Assembly: GCF_002288925.2 (NCBI RefSeq)
Contig: NW_022097996.1
Location: forward strand, 14,179,168-14,243,167
Direction: 5' to 3'
DNA length: 64,000 nucleotides
Source of the DNA: Delphinapterus leucas
Lineage: Eukaryota > Chordata > Mammalia > Artiodactyla > Monodontidae
In this document: positions 23,763 through 35,339 of the stretch, piece after piece
Position numbering within the stretch: position 1 is the first letter of the stretch
How the letters are laid out: each line of letters starts with the position of its first letter
Position numbers and translations under genes: made by a program
The notes under the pieces: generated by a model
Databases searched by the model: none
What the model saw: only the letters and a program-made list of their open reading frames with translations
Told to the model about the DNA's origin: nothing

Positions 23763-25590
23763 TGGTAAGAGCAGGAAAAATAAAAAGATATGGATGATTA
23801 CTGATGCAGAGCATTCTAGTCAGAGAACTGAGAATCCAAGTGACCTTCAGAGAGGTATTCACAAGATAATTCCCATATTCACATATATACACAGCTGGTT
23901 TCTGGCAGGACCACACCTCCGTGAAGCGCGCCTCACTATACAGTGGTTTACATATAGTATTTGTTCTGCTTGGCTGGGATCCAGGCTGTGCTGGTTGTTA
24001 AATATTGTGCACATCACCATTGTATAGATACATTAAAAGCAGCTGAATGTCAGCCAGAATAGTTCTTAAAAATATTTAAGAGCTTTTATCTGTAAAAATG
24101 ACAGATATGCAAATATGCAGAAGAGGTTACATACAAATGAAACTGTTAGGAAGCTACTTAAATGTTCAAAGGTCCTTTCGTTTCTTTCCATCCTTGCTTT
24201 AACTGAAATATTTGGGGATTTATGAAAAGTGAAAGAAAGCAACATATGCAACAATGTTTCTGTCTAGAAAGCAGGAGTAAATCTCTTAGCATACTGGTGG
24301 CTTCCCTCTGTGGTCCACGTTTGAAGCGAATCTAGCCACTGGGTTCATGCTGCTCCCCTTGCTAAGGAATCAAAAATGGCTCTATGACTCGCCTGACAAC
24401 CTGGGCCCCCCTGGGGTAATGGAGCTGCCTGAGTGCCCATCTTCCTCTCTCCCTCCTTTACTTACACCCCACACCCCCTCTCCTGTCTTGACTTTGATCT
24501 GACCCTCCCTTAATCACTACGGGCCTGGTTATCTAAACATCACTGGGCTTTGGAGAAATTACACTACAGAAGCCAAATAGATAAATAAACTCTGATCTTA
24601 GACCTCAACTAGATCAAGCTTATGAGTCCCATGGGGATGTTTATCTTGGAGAAGTGCAACTTCAGATCTGGGTTCATTATTTGGGAAGGCTGCCAAATCA
24701 GTCCATGGTAAGGACAAGTGGGGACGGTGCTAATCCAGGGTTCAGGTTGAACAGGCCCCACAAATAGCATCTCTCTTACTCACCTGAGTTCTGGTCCAGT
24801 TGAGAAATAAGTCAAAACCTGTCTTTGACGGGACACTAAATTATCACCCTGATTACTGATAAATGTGATAACAGAGGATGTGACTTATGTATGGAACAAA
24901 TGGGCTTCCTAGTCCTAGATCCCAAAATTATCCAGATTTGACCAACCAGTCATAGAAAGAGACTCCTTGTTTTAGCACCAAAAGCCTCACATCCCAGGAA
25001 ACCCTCAGCCTGAGCAAACCAGGATGATGGCTCATCCCAGCTGGGCCAGGGCAGGCTGCCCCCAACGGCATGGGGGCAGGGCAGACTGCACCTCGTGGAC
25101 AGCTCCCTCTCAAGAGGAAGGAGAGCGGAAGGCCTGGGCTATGGTGCCCAATTTTTTATTCCAAACACACCAATCAAATTAAGTCACTAGAGGATGAGGG
25201 TGTTAAACTGGTGGGTCCCTCAGCGCATGGAAGGAAACATCTGGAGTGAGGGAAAAAAACATTACTTTACAAACAAAATATGATAGGTATGACCAACAAG
25301 TGAACCCTTGGCAATCCGACGATTTAGTTGGAAGTCTGAACTATGGACTAATTTGAAAAGAAACGTAATTTTGTGAATTTCATGCAACTCCAACTAAACT
25401 TTAAAAGCACTGTTTAATAATAATCACTTTGTTAAACAAAGCTTATGTGATACAGTGGTGGCCTGTGGTTGGTAAGGTCACGTGACTGATCCCTGCCATG
25501 ATTTGTGGGCAGAAGTTTAATATGTGTTATTTCCTGTCCAAGCATTCAACTTCCAGTGTGTGGACACTCAGAGCATTCTTGTCCCCCTGC
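23763..25590. other. Unassigned sequence
   Basis: No gene or confident repeat in about 1.8 kb. Confidence 0.4.
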
Positions 25591-25663
25591 AAAGATGTTT
25601 GGTAACAAACATCTTTGTTACTAAAGATGTTAGGTAACAAACATTTTTGTTACCAAAGATGTT
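25591..25663. repeat. 32-bp tandem repeat with dyad symmetry
   Basis: Units at 25591-25622 and 25623-25654 (29 of 32 bases equal) with a 9-bp partial third unit at 25655-25663. Each unit is itself nearly palindromic: aaagatgtttg-gtaa-caaacatcttt in unit 1 and ggtaacaaa-catt-tttgttacc in unit 2. The sequence can pair in several registers. Confidence 0.95.
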
Positions 25664-26665
25664 CCAGATCATGAGTGCCCTGAGGGAGGACTACAGGCAA
25701 TGGACACATGTCGTGCGCTGGAAACAAATATCTATACTGATATTTGATAGAAATTTAGAGGTGCTTAGTTAACCACATTATAACCGAGCCTATCATGACT
25801 GACACAACATGCCATAAACGTGAATAGAAAAAAAAGATTGGAAGGAAATGTTTACAGTGATTGCCTCTCTGAGGAAGGATTTTAAGGTCTTTAATTTCTG
25901 CCCCTTTATGCATTTTTGTGCTTCCAAGTTTGTTTTATTGAGCTTTTTTTTTAATTCATGATTTAAAAAATTCAAACGAAAGCAGATGCCTTTAGACCAC
26001 CTGCTTTAACAAAATAGAGTGGAATTCTTTAAAAGTATTTTGTCACTTGTTTATATGCAAACCACATGTCATGATACTAGTTTGAATCTCAATTTTAAGA
26101 CATTCTTATTCAAATTCAGTTCAAAATGTTGCTGTCACACATAAAAGGAAATATTTTCCAGAAAGCTTCCTAACTGAGATGCCTATAAAACTTTTTGGTT
26201 GCTAAGGAATGTGAAAACTATTTAACTAGTCAAGCATAATGGCCAAAATATTCCCATCAATTCCTAACCTGAAAAGGAATTCAGAAATGTTTTACTGTTC
26301 TTTTTAAAAGTCACCAAGAAATCTACAGGTCAAAAGAATAAAATGACTCAAAGTGCATGCTTCCTGTCATTAGAGATTTACTCTAACCACTGTTCTCTTC
26401 CTCTTCTTCCATGATATGTACAAGAAGAGGGGGGAGGAGAAAGAGAGAGGTCATTTGAAAGAGCAGAAACTACAATTATTGGGTAGTTACTCTAGGAGCA
26501 GACTATTCAAAACGCCGGTGACCAGAGTCATCACAAAGACTGCGACAAGGTCATGTCGCTAGGAAGAAAGAGGTAACTCGCTGAGAGTATTCTACTACTG
26601 AACAGTGTACACTTATCTTTCTAACTCAGGAAGAGTACTGGACCTTCAAAGCCCCTTGGCACTTC
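25664..26665. other. Unassigned AT-rich sequence
   Basis: No gene or repeat recognised. Confidence 0.4.
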
Positions 26666-26975
26666 TTTTTTTTTTAACCTTTTTTAAATTGTGATATAAT
26701 TGACATATAACATTGTATTAGTTTTAGGTGTACAACATAATGATTTGATATATGTATTCATTATGAAGTAATCCCCACAATAAGTTCAGTTACCATCCAT
26801 CACCACACATAGTTACAATTTTTTTTTTGGTGATGAGAACTTTTAAGATCTACCTTCTTAGCAACTTTCAAATATACAATACTGTACTGTAAACTACAGT
26901 CACCATGCTGTACATTACATCCCCAGTACATATGTGTTTTATAACCGGAAGGCAATTCTTTTTATCATTCTCAAT
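26666..26975 (-). mobile_element. L1 3' UTR fragment
   Basis: Reverse L1MA/L1MB-like 3' UTR: T tail near 26666, then gatataattgacatataaca, gttaccatccatcaccacac, gatgagaacttttaagatct and caccatgctgtacattacat. Non-coding. Confidence 0.85.
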
Positions 26976-27148
26976 CCGTTCTCTCCCTCAGATTCTCTGC
27001 GGTCTCTCAAACTCACTCCACCCTCTCAAATCTTGGGTCCTCCCATTCCATCTTAAGAAAAGTGAATGCTTTTGCTTCCAAGAGAAGATAATCAGGTGGA
27101 GCTACAGAGTAGAGTTTGCATAGCAGATTATAAAAACATCTATCAGAG

Positions 27149-27362
27149 GGCTTCCCTGGTGGCGCAGTGGTTGAGAGTCCGCCTGCTGCTGCAGGGGACA
27201 CGGGTTCATGCCCCGGTCCGGGAAGATCCCACATGCCGCGGAGCGGCTGGGCCCGTGAGCCATGGCCGCTGAGCCTGCGCGTCTGGAGCCTGTGCTCCGC
27301 AACGGGAGAGTCCACAACAGTGAGAGGCCCGCGTACCGCAAAAAAAAAAAAAAAAAAAAAAA
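27149..27362 (+). mobile_element. Young CHR-type SINE
   Basis: Young subfamily, intact A box, long A tail. The TSD ATCTATCAGAG lies at 27138-27148 and 27363-27373. A local change (ctgctgctgcagg instead of ctgccgatgcagg near 27182) distinguishes this copy. Confidence 0.95.
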
Positions 27363-27427
27363 ATCTATCAGAGAAAAGCTCTGGTGAGGAAATGCCAAAT
27401 CATCAACACTAGCAATTGTGTTTTAGA

Positions 27428-27650
27428 AACACAAGCCTTAGATCCACAGAGACCTGGATTCAAGTTCTGGCTCTACTTCTATCTAGAGACATAACTTTAG
27501 GTAAGATAGTAAACCACACTGAGCCTCTTACCTATAAAAATAACGTCACCTACCACATTGACAGACTGTGGGGATTAAATGCAATAATGCGTATAAAATG
27601 CTTAGCGCAGTGCCCAGAACATAGTGTTTAACATACATTAGCTGCTGTTA
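27428..27650 (+). mobile_element. MIR SINE
   Basis: Forward MIR: gacctggattcaagttctgg (tRNA-like end), gagcctcttacctataaaaa, ggggattaaatgcaataatg and cgcagtgcccagaacatagt in the right order. Confidence 0.88.
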
Positions 27651-27887
27651 CATACCTTTCTAAAAGCTACTCCACAACATAATGTTTAAATACAAGGAGT
27701 CCGTAAAATATCATCTGCAAATATACTTATTGCTTTGTTGAATACATGTGACTTTTTAAAGTTTTTTGTTTTAAGAAGCAAAGGTAAGTTTGCCATTTTC
27801 TTAAATACTTCTATGACTATGATCTTGTTTGAATTACATAACTATATCTGAGGTACCACCATTTCTGGGTAACAGAATCCAAAACTA

Positions 27888-27950
27888 CAGTTTCCCTTCC
27901 TCCCTTCTTCCCTCCCTCTCTTCCTTCCCCGCTTCTTTCCTTCCTTTTGT
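27888..27950. repeat. Polypyrimidine tract
   Basis: About 60 bp of almost pure C/T (cttcctcccttcttccctcc and following). The reverse strand reads as a purine run and gives spurious Lys/Glu-rich frames. Confidence 0.9.
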
Positions 27951-28103
27951 TCTTTGTTTGCATGGTGAAAAACACCACACTTCTCTCAAGACTGAAAATG
28001 AAATCCAGAAGTACCAAAGTGAAAGCAAGTTTCCAAGGTGCTTGAGTGGGCTGGCAAGCAATTTCTTTTGCTCAGATATCTTAAGCATTGCTTTTTTAGA
28101 AAT

Positions 28104-28155
28104 TTCTCTTTCATATTATTTATCCAGATTTCTCTTTCATATTATTTATCCAGAT
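28104..28155. repeat. Perfect 26-bp tandem duplication
   Basis: The 26-bp unit starting ttctctttcatattatttat occurs at 28104-28129 and again at 28130-28155 without a mismatch, implying a recent event or an assembly artefact. Confidence 0.97.
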
Positions 28156-30124
28156 TCTCCATGCACGATAGATTTTCTAAGAAACTAGTGCGGCAGACTA
28201 GCCCCCTTTAATTATCAAAACTTTCCAATGATTCCGGCAGAATTAATTAGCTTTGACTGACCATGCAAATGTTACTCACACCATTTACGTCAACACTTTT
28301 TCACTGAGCATCTGAGTTATCGATGCAGACAACCTGACCCCAGGGAAGATTTATGAATTCTTGGTCTTCCTGATATATAGGTCCCTTTAGCTAGTTTACA
28401 TAGAGAACGTTCAGACAAATGATTTAAGGAGCCCATTACTACTTGGCAGATCAAAGGGTAACTGTCCATGGGATGGGGTGAGGAGAGGGAAAGGTAGGTA
28501 CTCTTGGAACATGGAACCTGCCAATTTATGATGACCCTGCTTGAGCAAGGAGGCTTGCTAGGTAAAGGCACCAAACAGGATGGAAAGACCCTTGCAGAAA
28601 GCAAGTTTCCTGTCTCATAATTAGACACCCTCTATGGTCATGATTATTCAAGAACATTCTCCTTGAAGCCTCATCTTCCTCTCTCCTACCTAGAGTTTTA
28701 TAGAACATCAGAGCTGTGCCTCAGAGATTCACCACTAAAGACACCATTATCAGTAAAATCACAGTACTAGCAGTGGTATTTTAATTCAGATATGTGATAA
28801 TCTAACAGATGACTTTGGGTGGACTCACCAGGCATTTTTCAGAAATGATGTCCTTACTGTCCATCACAGCCTCTGGGCAGCATGCAACAGCACTACTGCG
28901 TGGATATAGCTTAATGCAGCCAAAAGCAAAGACTCCTGATCCTTTATTTAGCCTGTGTGGCCATATCACAGGTAAATTATGATTCCCAGGAGTCATTTTT
29001 AAATATTGGAAAAATCTCATGAACCCCTAAGCATCTTAGAGCTCATGCTAAATGCCATTTTCTAGTCTAAGTTTGTCATTTTAAGGACGAGCAAATTTAC
29101 CCAAGGTCACGTAACTAGTAAGAAAGCCAGGTTTCACAGTCCTCATCTGGTGCCCTTTCTGCTCCACTGCATCCAATGCAGGAAAGAATGGACACTCAGA
29201 CAAACTCCCAAGCTGAAGAAGCAGCCAATTTCAAAAGGATTCACCTAGATCTTCTGGCATTCATCAATCAACCCTTGGGCATTCTTTGGATAGCAAAATA
29301 ATCCTAGAGAAACAGACCTCCAGTGAAAGCTTGCCCAGAGCTATGCCAGAAAATTCTGGGGAAACCGAACTTCGTACATCTCACCTTTAACTGGCCTGAG
29401 CTCTCTCAAGGACAGTGGACTCCAGAACTCTGCTTTGCTGTTAATAAACCTAACGTAGCATGTTGGCCAGGGTGCCTACAAATGTCCTGACAACTCCCGG
29501 CCGCCCTGCATTCTCCTTGCCCTTGCCCCCGTTGTAACTCTCCTCAAAGGACCAATGTTCCAACTCCCAGCCAAGGCTGCAGGAAGCAGTTAGTCCAGTA
29601 CAAAATAATTTTGTAGCAGCTCATTAACCCTTCCATATCATTCCAGGGGAATCTGGACTCACCCAAAATGATACTGATACATGGGGGTGGGGGAGGGAAT
29701 ACTCCCTATTTCAGCCTCATTCATTTCATCCTTTATACAAACTTTCAAAGCCTAGCACCAGACTCCTCCGCATAAAAATCACTATAGAAAGAAGATGCAA
29801 ATTTATATGTAGGGTCTTCTTTTGCTGTGGGCGAGAGAGGAATGCTTTCTGTATCTACAGGGGGTTTTTTTGTTTTGTTTTGGTTTTTTTTTTTGCTTTT
29901 TTCTTTTTCGATAGATGGGAAGGGAGAGAAGGGCACAGAGAGGAAATAGGGGAAAGGCCTTGAAGGAGCCCAGAAACATAAACACGGACAGTTTGTGCCT
30001 TAAGATAAGCAGGAACTAACTTGTAAACAGTGACCCAGGCAGGGGTCAGTCTGTGTCCCTGATTATGATTAAATGAGGTGTCAATTTTGGCCTCACTCTG
30101 CATATTGAAAAGTCATTCTTCATA
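28156..30124. other. Unassigned, with a MIR trace
   Basis: No gene. 29080-29175 (gacgagcaaatttacccaag, tcacgtaactagtaagaaag) is probably a reverse MIR fragment. 29862-29912 is a T/G-rich low-complexity run. The rest is unrecognised. Confidence 0.4.
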
Positions 30125-31215
30125 CAATGCAATAGCAAAAAAAAAAAAAACAAAAACCACCAAACAATACGATTAGAAAATGGGCAGAAAATCTGAATAA
30201 ACACTTTTCCAAAGAAGATATACAGATTGCCAACAGGTATGTGAAAAGATGCTCAGTGTCATCAATCACCAGGGAAATGTAACTCAAAACCACAATGAGA
30301 TATCACCTCACACCTATTAGAATGGCTATTGTCAAAAAGACAAGAAATAACAAGTATTGGTGAGGGTGTGGAGAAAAGGGAATTCTTGAGCACTGTCGGT
30401 GGGAATGTAAACTGGTTCAGACAATATGGAAAACAGAATGAAGATTCCTCAAAAAAATTTAAAAAAGAACTGCCAGATGATCTTGCAATCCCACTTCTGA
30501 ATATATATCCAAAGAAAATGAGAACAGGATATGGAGTTCATTGCAGCATTCTTCACCATGTCCAAGGTATGGGAACACACTAAGAGTTCACCAATGGTTG
30601 ACTAGGTAAAGAAGACGTGGAATATATATATGATGGAATATTACTGAGCCATGAGAAAGAAGGAAATCCCGCCACCTGCAACAACATGGATGGACCTTGA
30701 GGGCATTATGCAAAGTGAAATAAGAAGGCAAATACCACTTGGTGTCACTTATTTGTGGAATCTTAAAAGAAACGAAAAGAGAAAAAAAAGAAAAGAAAGG
30801 GTCAAGCCCACAGAAACTAAGAGTATAAAAGTGGTTGCTGGGACTGGGAAGTAGGGGAAACAAAGAGAGGTTGGTAAAGGGTATAAACTTTCAACAATAA
30901 GATGAATAAGCTCTTCTTATTATAAAACATGGATCTAATGTAAAACATGGTGCCTGTAGTTATGCACAGCATGTGTAATTCAAATTTGCTAGAGTAGAAT
31001 TAAATGCTCTCACCAAGAAGAGAGACAGAGACAGAGAAAATTGTGAGGTGACAGATATGTTAATTATCGATAACTAGATGGGGGAATCCTTTCACAATGT
31101 ATACATATATCAAATCACCATGATGTACACTTTAAATATATTACAATTACATTTATCAATTATATCTCAAAAAACCTGAAAATTTCTTAATTAAATAAAT
31201 ATATATTTTTTTAAT
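30125..31215 (+). mobile_element. L1 3' region (L1MA/L1MB-like)
   Basis: 5'-truncated sense L1. It covers the end of ORF2 (atgagatatcacctcacacc, then ggtgggaatgtaaactggtt) and a long 3' UTR ending in tcaattatatctcaaaaaac near 31170. ORF2 is broken by several stops and frameshifts; the longest remaining frame is 84 codons. The part at 30776-30800 is an A/G-rich expansion. Confidence 0.9.
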
Positions 31216-31830
31216 TTTGCAAAAAGATAAGTGATTCTGTTCTTAGTTTGGCCCCAAAATGTGGAGAAAATTGAAAATCAAGGTGTCAAAATGTTAGTAG
31301 TTGTTACAATCATGTTTATATTTTTCTTTACTTCCCAAATATTTTATAAGGCACATATAGTACTTTTATAACAAGATTTTTAAGTCATATCATTAATAAG
31401 CTGGTCTAAGTCTCATTTCACTCAAAGCAATTGGCTAACTACTTAGACTCAGAAGAGAGCCTTGGAGTCATTTAGCCTAATCCCCCGCAGACAGGAGCAT
31501 CCCTAAGGCCAGACCTCCAGGACCCGGGGCTCTCCCTTGCCCAGAGTTCTCTGACACACAGAGGACAAGCCCTTGCTTCTTCTCCCCGAGACTCTGCCTC
31601 AGATGTCTGAAAATAGCTTTCATTTGGATTCTGAAATTTTTCTCCAACTTAAACATCCTTGTTTCTTTCAGCAGTTTCTTAAATGTCTTCACACATCCTT
31701 CGTTACTGTCAGATTTACTAATGTCCTTCCTAAAATGTAGCACCCACGAATGCAACAAAATATTCAAGTTGCCATCAGACCAGGCTAGAGTATATTGTCG
31801 TCAATCTGACATTGACTATCAACTATATCT
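31216..31830. other. Unassigned sequence
   Basis: No gene or firm repeat seen. Confidence 0.4.
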
Positions 31831-31951
31831 TTTGCTTTGCTTTGCTTTTCCTTCCCCTTTCCCTCCTCTCCCCTTCCTCAACCTCTTCCTTCTCCTCCTA
31901 CTCTCCTTCTTTCTCTCTCTCCCTCTCTCTATCTCTCTATCTCGCTCTCCA
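31831..31951. repeat. Polypyrimidine tract
   Basis: About 120 bp almost free of A and G (tttgc units, then cttccccttt, ctctctctccctctctctat). It drives the open frames at 31721-32054, which are low-complexity artefacts. Confidence 0.9.
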
Positions 31952-32038
31952 GAGCAAAATGCTGTCTTTGATGGAAGTAGACAGCCTCATAAAAGCAACT
32001 TCTGTTCCTATGAGAATCTCAAACAAGGTAAAGGATAA

Positions 32039-32180
32039 AAAGATAGATAGATAAATAGATAGATAGATAGGTAGATATCATATATATGAATAGACAGATA
32101 TCATATATATGAATAGATAAATAGATAGGTAGATATCATATATATGAATAGATAGATAGGTAGATATCATATATATGGTA
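32039..32180. repeat. GATA repeats with a 15-bp minisatellite core
   Basis: Starts with (GATA/GATAAATA)n, then four exact copies of GATATCATATATATG beginning at 32074, 32097, 32132 and 32163, separated by variable numbers of GATA-type words. Confidence 0.95.
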
Positions 32181-32263
32181 TACATAAGATATCTTTTCTA
32201 TATATAAAGATATATACAAAGATATAAGGTACATAGAAAATGTTCTGAGTCTACCAAACTGTG
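32181..32263. other. Short unique spacer
   Basis: AT-rich; nothing recognised. Confidence 0.4.
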
Positions 32264-32275
32264 AAAGAGGCATGA

Positions 32276-32322
32276 GAAATTAAAAATAAATTTTAAAGTT
32301 TTAAAAATAAAAATAAATTTAA
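32276..32322. mobile_element. Tail-only retroinsertion with perfect TSD
   Basis: A 47-bp, nearly pure A/T segment (gaaattaaaaataaatttt and following) is flanked by a perfect 12-bp direct repeat AAAGAGGCATGA at 32264-32275 and 32323-32334. The shape is that of an L1-mediated insertion that kept only the degenerate A tail or the last few bases of an element. Confidence 0.75.
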
Positions 32323-32334
32323 AAAGAGGCATGA

Positions 32335-33189
32335 CAGCAAGCTTCATTTTTCCCATCCCATAGGACCCTCTTCCTGTGTGTACAGAGCTCCCCCTTCCCT
32401 CCTTATGTCCTCTCGTCACCACAGAACAAACTCAGGCTCATGTATGTGAAAACCTTATCCTGTCTTCTCAACAAACATACCTAGCAAGGAATGAATTTCC
32501 TGGAGTTTGGTTCTATTTTTCAAGGTGAGAGCTTTTATTTAATAAATGCTAGTTCCTGCCAATATACTTACGGTCAGTAATAGTTTTCTATACCTTAATC
32601 CAAGACTATTTGCATTTTAACAAAGAATAATACCTTTACTGACAAGTCACACAGATCAAGGCAGACTGTGGAAGTGAAAAAGAAATGAACAATAACTCTT
32701 AAAAAGTTGAGTATTATCATCTCTATATTATGGACTTTGAAAGTTAGACTATCAGAATTTTAGGGATGTTGCCAGAGATCAACCCACGCATGAGTGGCAG
32801 AGTAAAGTCCCAATGACTGTCAACTCTACACTGCATTGCCCTGCCCCTCCAGGTCAGTCACTGGGGCCCCAGCCTCCAGGTCCTTCATCCTCTCCCTTCC
32901 CCCATTAGTAGCGTCCACTTTCTCCAGACACAGTAACCAAGGACCTGTCTTCCCTCCTCCCAAATCAAGACCTGCTCTCAATTCCTCTTTTCATACAAGA
33001 GTGTTAAACACGATTTAGATATTATCTGTCCAGTAGGCTGCATATAAAAGAGACTGAAGTGATCGATAGTACAACTACAAAGTCCATTTTGAGTATCAAG
33101 CGAGAGCAAGGGAGAGTTCCTCTGAAATCACACCATGTTTTTCCTTTCAGTGAAACCTACCCTGTAAAGATTAAGAATTTAGAGCAAAG
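32335..33189. other. Unassigned sequence
   Basis: No gene or repeat recognised. Confidence 0.4.
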
Positions 33190-33515
33190 TTGTAAATTCT
33201 AGGAGAACTGTCTCTCATTCACCTTCTGTAGTCCCAACACCTAACACGTTGCCAAGCATATCATAAGACCTCAGTAGGGCTTCCCTGGTGGCGCAGTGGT
33301 TGAGAGTCCGCCTGCCGATGCAGGGGACGCAGGTTCGCGCCCCGGTCCGGGAGGATCCCACATGCCGCGGAGCGGCTGGGCCCGTGAGCCATGGCCTCTG
33401 AGCCTGCGCGTCCGGAGCCTGTGCTCCGCAACAGGAGAGGCCACAACAGTGAGAGGCCCGCGTACCGCAAAAAAAGACCTCAGTAAGTACCTGCTGAACA
33501 AATTAATGAACTTCA
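33190..33515 (+). mobile_element. L2 3' end, split by a SINE
   Basis: Sense L2 3' terminus: cattcaccttctgtagtccc, aacacctaacacgttgccaa, catatcataagacctcagta, then, after the SINE, agtacctgctgaacaaatta. This is the 'cctagcacagtgcctggcacatagtaggtgctcaataaa' block of L2 in diverged form. Confidence 0.78.
33277..33473 (+). mobile_element. Young CHR-type SINE in L2
   Basis: Young subfamily with intact A box but a short A tail of about 7. The TSD AAGACCTCAGTA lies at 33265-33276 and 33474-33485 within L2. Confidence 0.95.
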
Positions 33516-34459
33516 GTAGCCAACCATCCTTTGGAATGTTCTACAGGCCTGATGTGGAATTTCAAAGCTCTCCTGCACCTTGATACTGAACCTCCCAAGA
33601 AGGAGAGATCTGAGCTTAGAGGAAAACCCATGTTTTCTATGCTCCAAACTTGAATTCCACCACTGACAAAAGAAAGAAAAGGTTAGAATATTCTTGTTAA
33701 ACTTTGAGATTCATTCACACGGTCGATAATGAACGCCTTCTAGGAAGCTAGCACTGTAAGCAAGACTGAGAGTATTAGGTTGAATAAAATGTGGCCCCTA
33801 CTCTCAAGAAGCCACAGTCTACTCTGCAATAGAGCACTGTCAAATTATATGTCACAATTAAGTGGAACACCCCATCCCCATTCCATTGAGGGCAGTTTGA
33901 ATCTAAGAAAATCTGTTGCCAACTAGTCAAGACTTCAGGGCACTTGTAGCTGGCATGGTAGAATACTACTTAACATACTAATGGTAGGTGTTATTATTTC
34001 GCAACAGACTGGAGAAGGAATAGACTTTCCTCAAATAAGCCTCAACTGTGTTGCTTGCCTTGGCAAGGTGAGCTTGGTTTTAGTTTAAACTGGTGGGGAG
34101 ATCATACTGAAACTTGAGCACGCACTTCCATCCTTCTTTTGAGAATTAGAGCCCATCTCCACTCCAACCAAAGGGAGCAATGAAAAATTGGGAAAACTCC
34201 ATCAGCAACCAGCCAAAGCAAGAGGCACTCAAATTTGTAGAGCATGGGGGGGGGGCCTACACTTTCTGTGGGGAGGGGTGGAATTGTGAAAGGGAATGGA
34301 AGCACGATTTAGGGGACATTAAGAGCACAAAAGAGGAGAAAATAAGGGAGCGGGCATATTGGACAAGCTTTCTTCAAAAGCCTCCATTTACAATGCGCTT
34401 CCCTGGCATATACAAAGGAACAAGCAAATTAGATACAGATACAATTTCCATCCAGTTTG
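33516..34459. other. Unassigned sequence
   Basis: No gene. A G9 run lies near 34247. Nothing else recognised. Confidence 0.4.
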
Positions 34460-34478
34460 CCCTATCCTGTTGGTTTTG

Positions 34479-34683
34479 TTTTTTTTTTTTTTTTGCGGTA
34501 CGTGGGCCTCTCACTGTTGTGGCCTCTCCCGTAGCGGAGCACAGGCTCCAGACGCGCAGGCTCAGCGGCCATGGCTCACGGGCCCAGCCACTCCGCGGCA
34601 TGTGGGATCTTCCTGGACCAGGGCACGAACCCGCGTCCCCTGCATCGGCAGGTGGACTCTCAACCACTGCGCCACCAGGGAAG
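34479..34683 (-). mobile_element. Young CHR-type SINE
   Basis: Reverse copy of the young subfamily: T tail at 34479-34494, then gcggtacgtgggcctctcac. Diverged TSDs at 34460-34478 and 34684-34701 (ccctatcctgttggttttg against ccctgtcctgttcttttg) suggest it is older than its sisters or that the ends have mutated. It creates long false open frames on both strands. Confidence 0.93.
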
Positions 34684-35067
34684 CCCTGTCCTGTTCTTTT
34701 GAAAGCTACACAACCCCTCAGTAAAAACTTTTTACTCTTCCACTGCAAGACAGTGTTTGGTCTGAAGAAAATTGGAAAACCTCTAGTAAGACATAGAAAC
34801 TGCTCCCCAATCATGTTGCACAGCCATGGCTGAAGGAGCATCCATTTCTTATCCCCCAAGCTCCACCTTTCCACAGGGCAGAGGCACCACTGATTGGAAA
34901 CAGCTGCCAAGAAGAACCCTGTGCCCAAGAGGCAGTAGGACTAAGTTCCCAGGAAATCTTTCATGAATTAATGCAAGTTAAAAGGCATGAAAAAAAAGGA
35001 TCCTTCCCACACCTGGGTGATATAAAATATTATAGTAGATACAATGATGAAGATGCAAATAAAATAA
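34684..35067. other. Unassigned sequence
   Basis: No gene or repeat recognised. Confidence 0.4.
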
Positions 35068-35280
35068 TAATTACCATTTACTGAGTGCCTGCTAGTGTCT
35101 AGCACTACAAGCATATACATTATTTAAGATAATCCTTCCCATATCCCTAAAAATTAAATAGTATTATTATCCCCCAAAATTAAATAATATTATTATCCCC
35201 AATCAACAGATGACAAAACTGAGGCTTGAAATCAGTAGTAACTTTTCCAAGGTCTCAGCGGTGCTCTTTATATCCAGGTC
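35068..35280 (-). mobile_element. MIR SINE with internal duplication
   Basis: Reverse MIR (ttactgagtgcctgctagtg, cttcccatatccctaa, gatgacaaaactgaggcttg, ctttccaaggtctcagcg). A 25-bp piece is duplicated with period 26: 35150-35174 and 35176-35200, one mismatch. Confidence 0.85.
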
Positions 35281-35339
35281 AGTCTTCCTCTAAAGCTCTT
35301 ATTCTTTTTATTATACCACGTGCTCAGACATATACAGAC

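Noticed and set aside
32039..32180. Regularly repeated 15-bp core, considered as a CRISPR-like array
   Set aside because: Spacers are GATA repeats, too short and not unique; host is a mammal.
34180..34928. Open frames of 217 codons (plus) and 184 codons (minus)
   Set aside because: Both run through the SINE at 34479-34683; the readable middle is SINE-derived and the ends are unrelated flanks.
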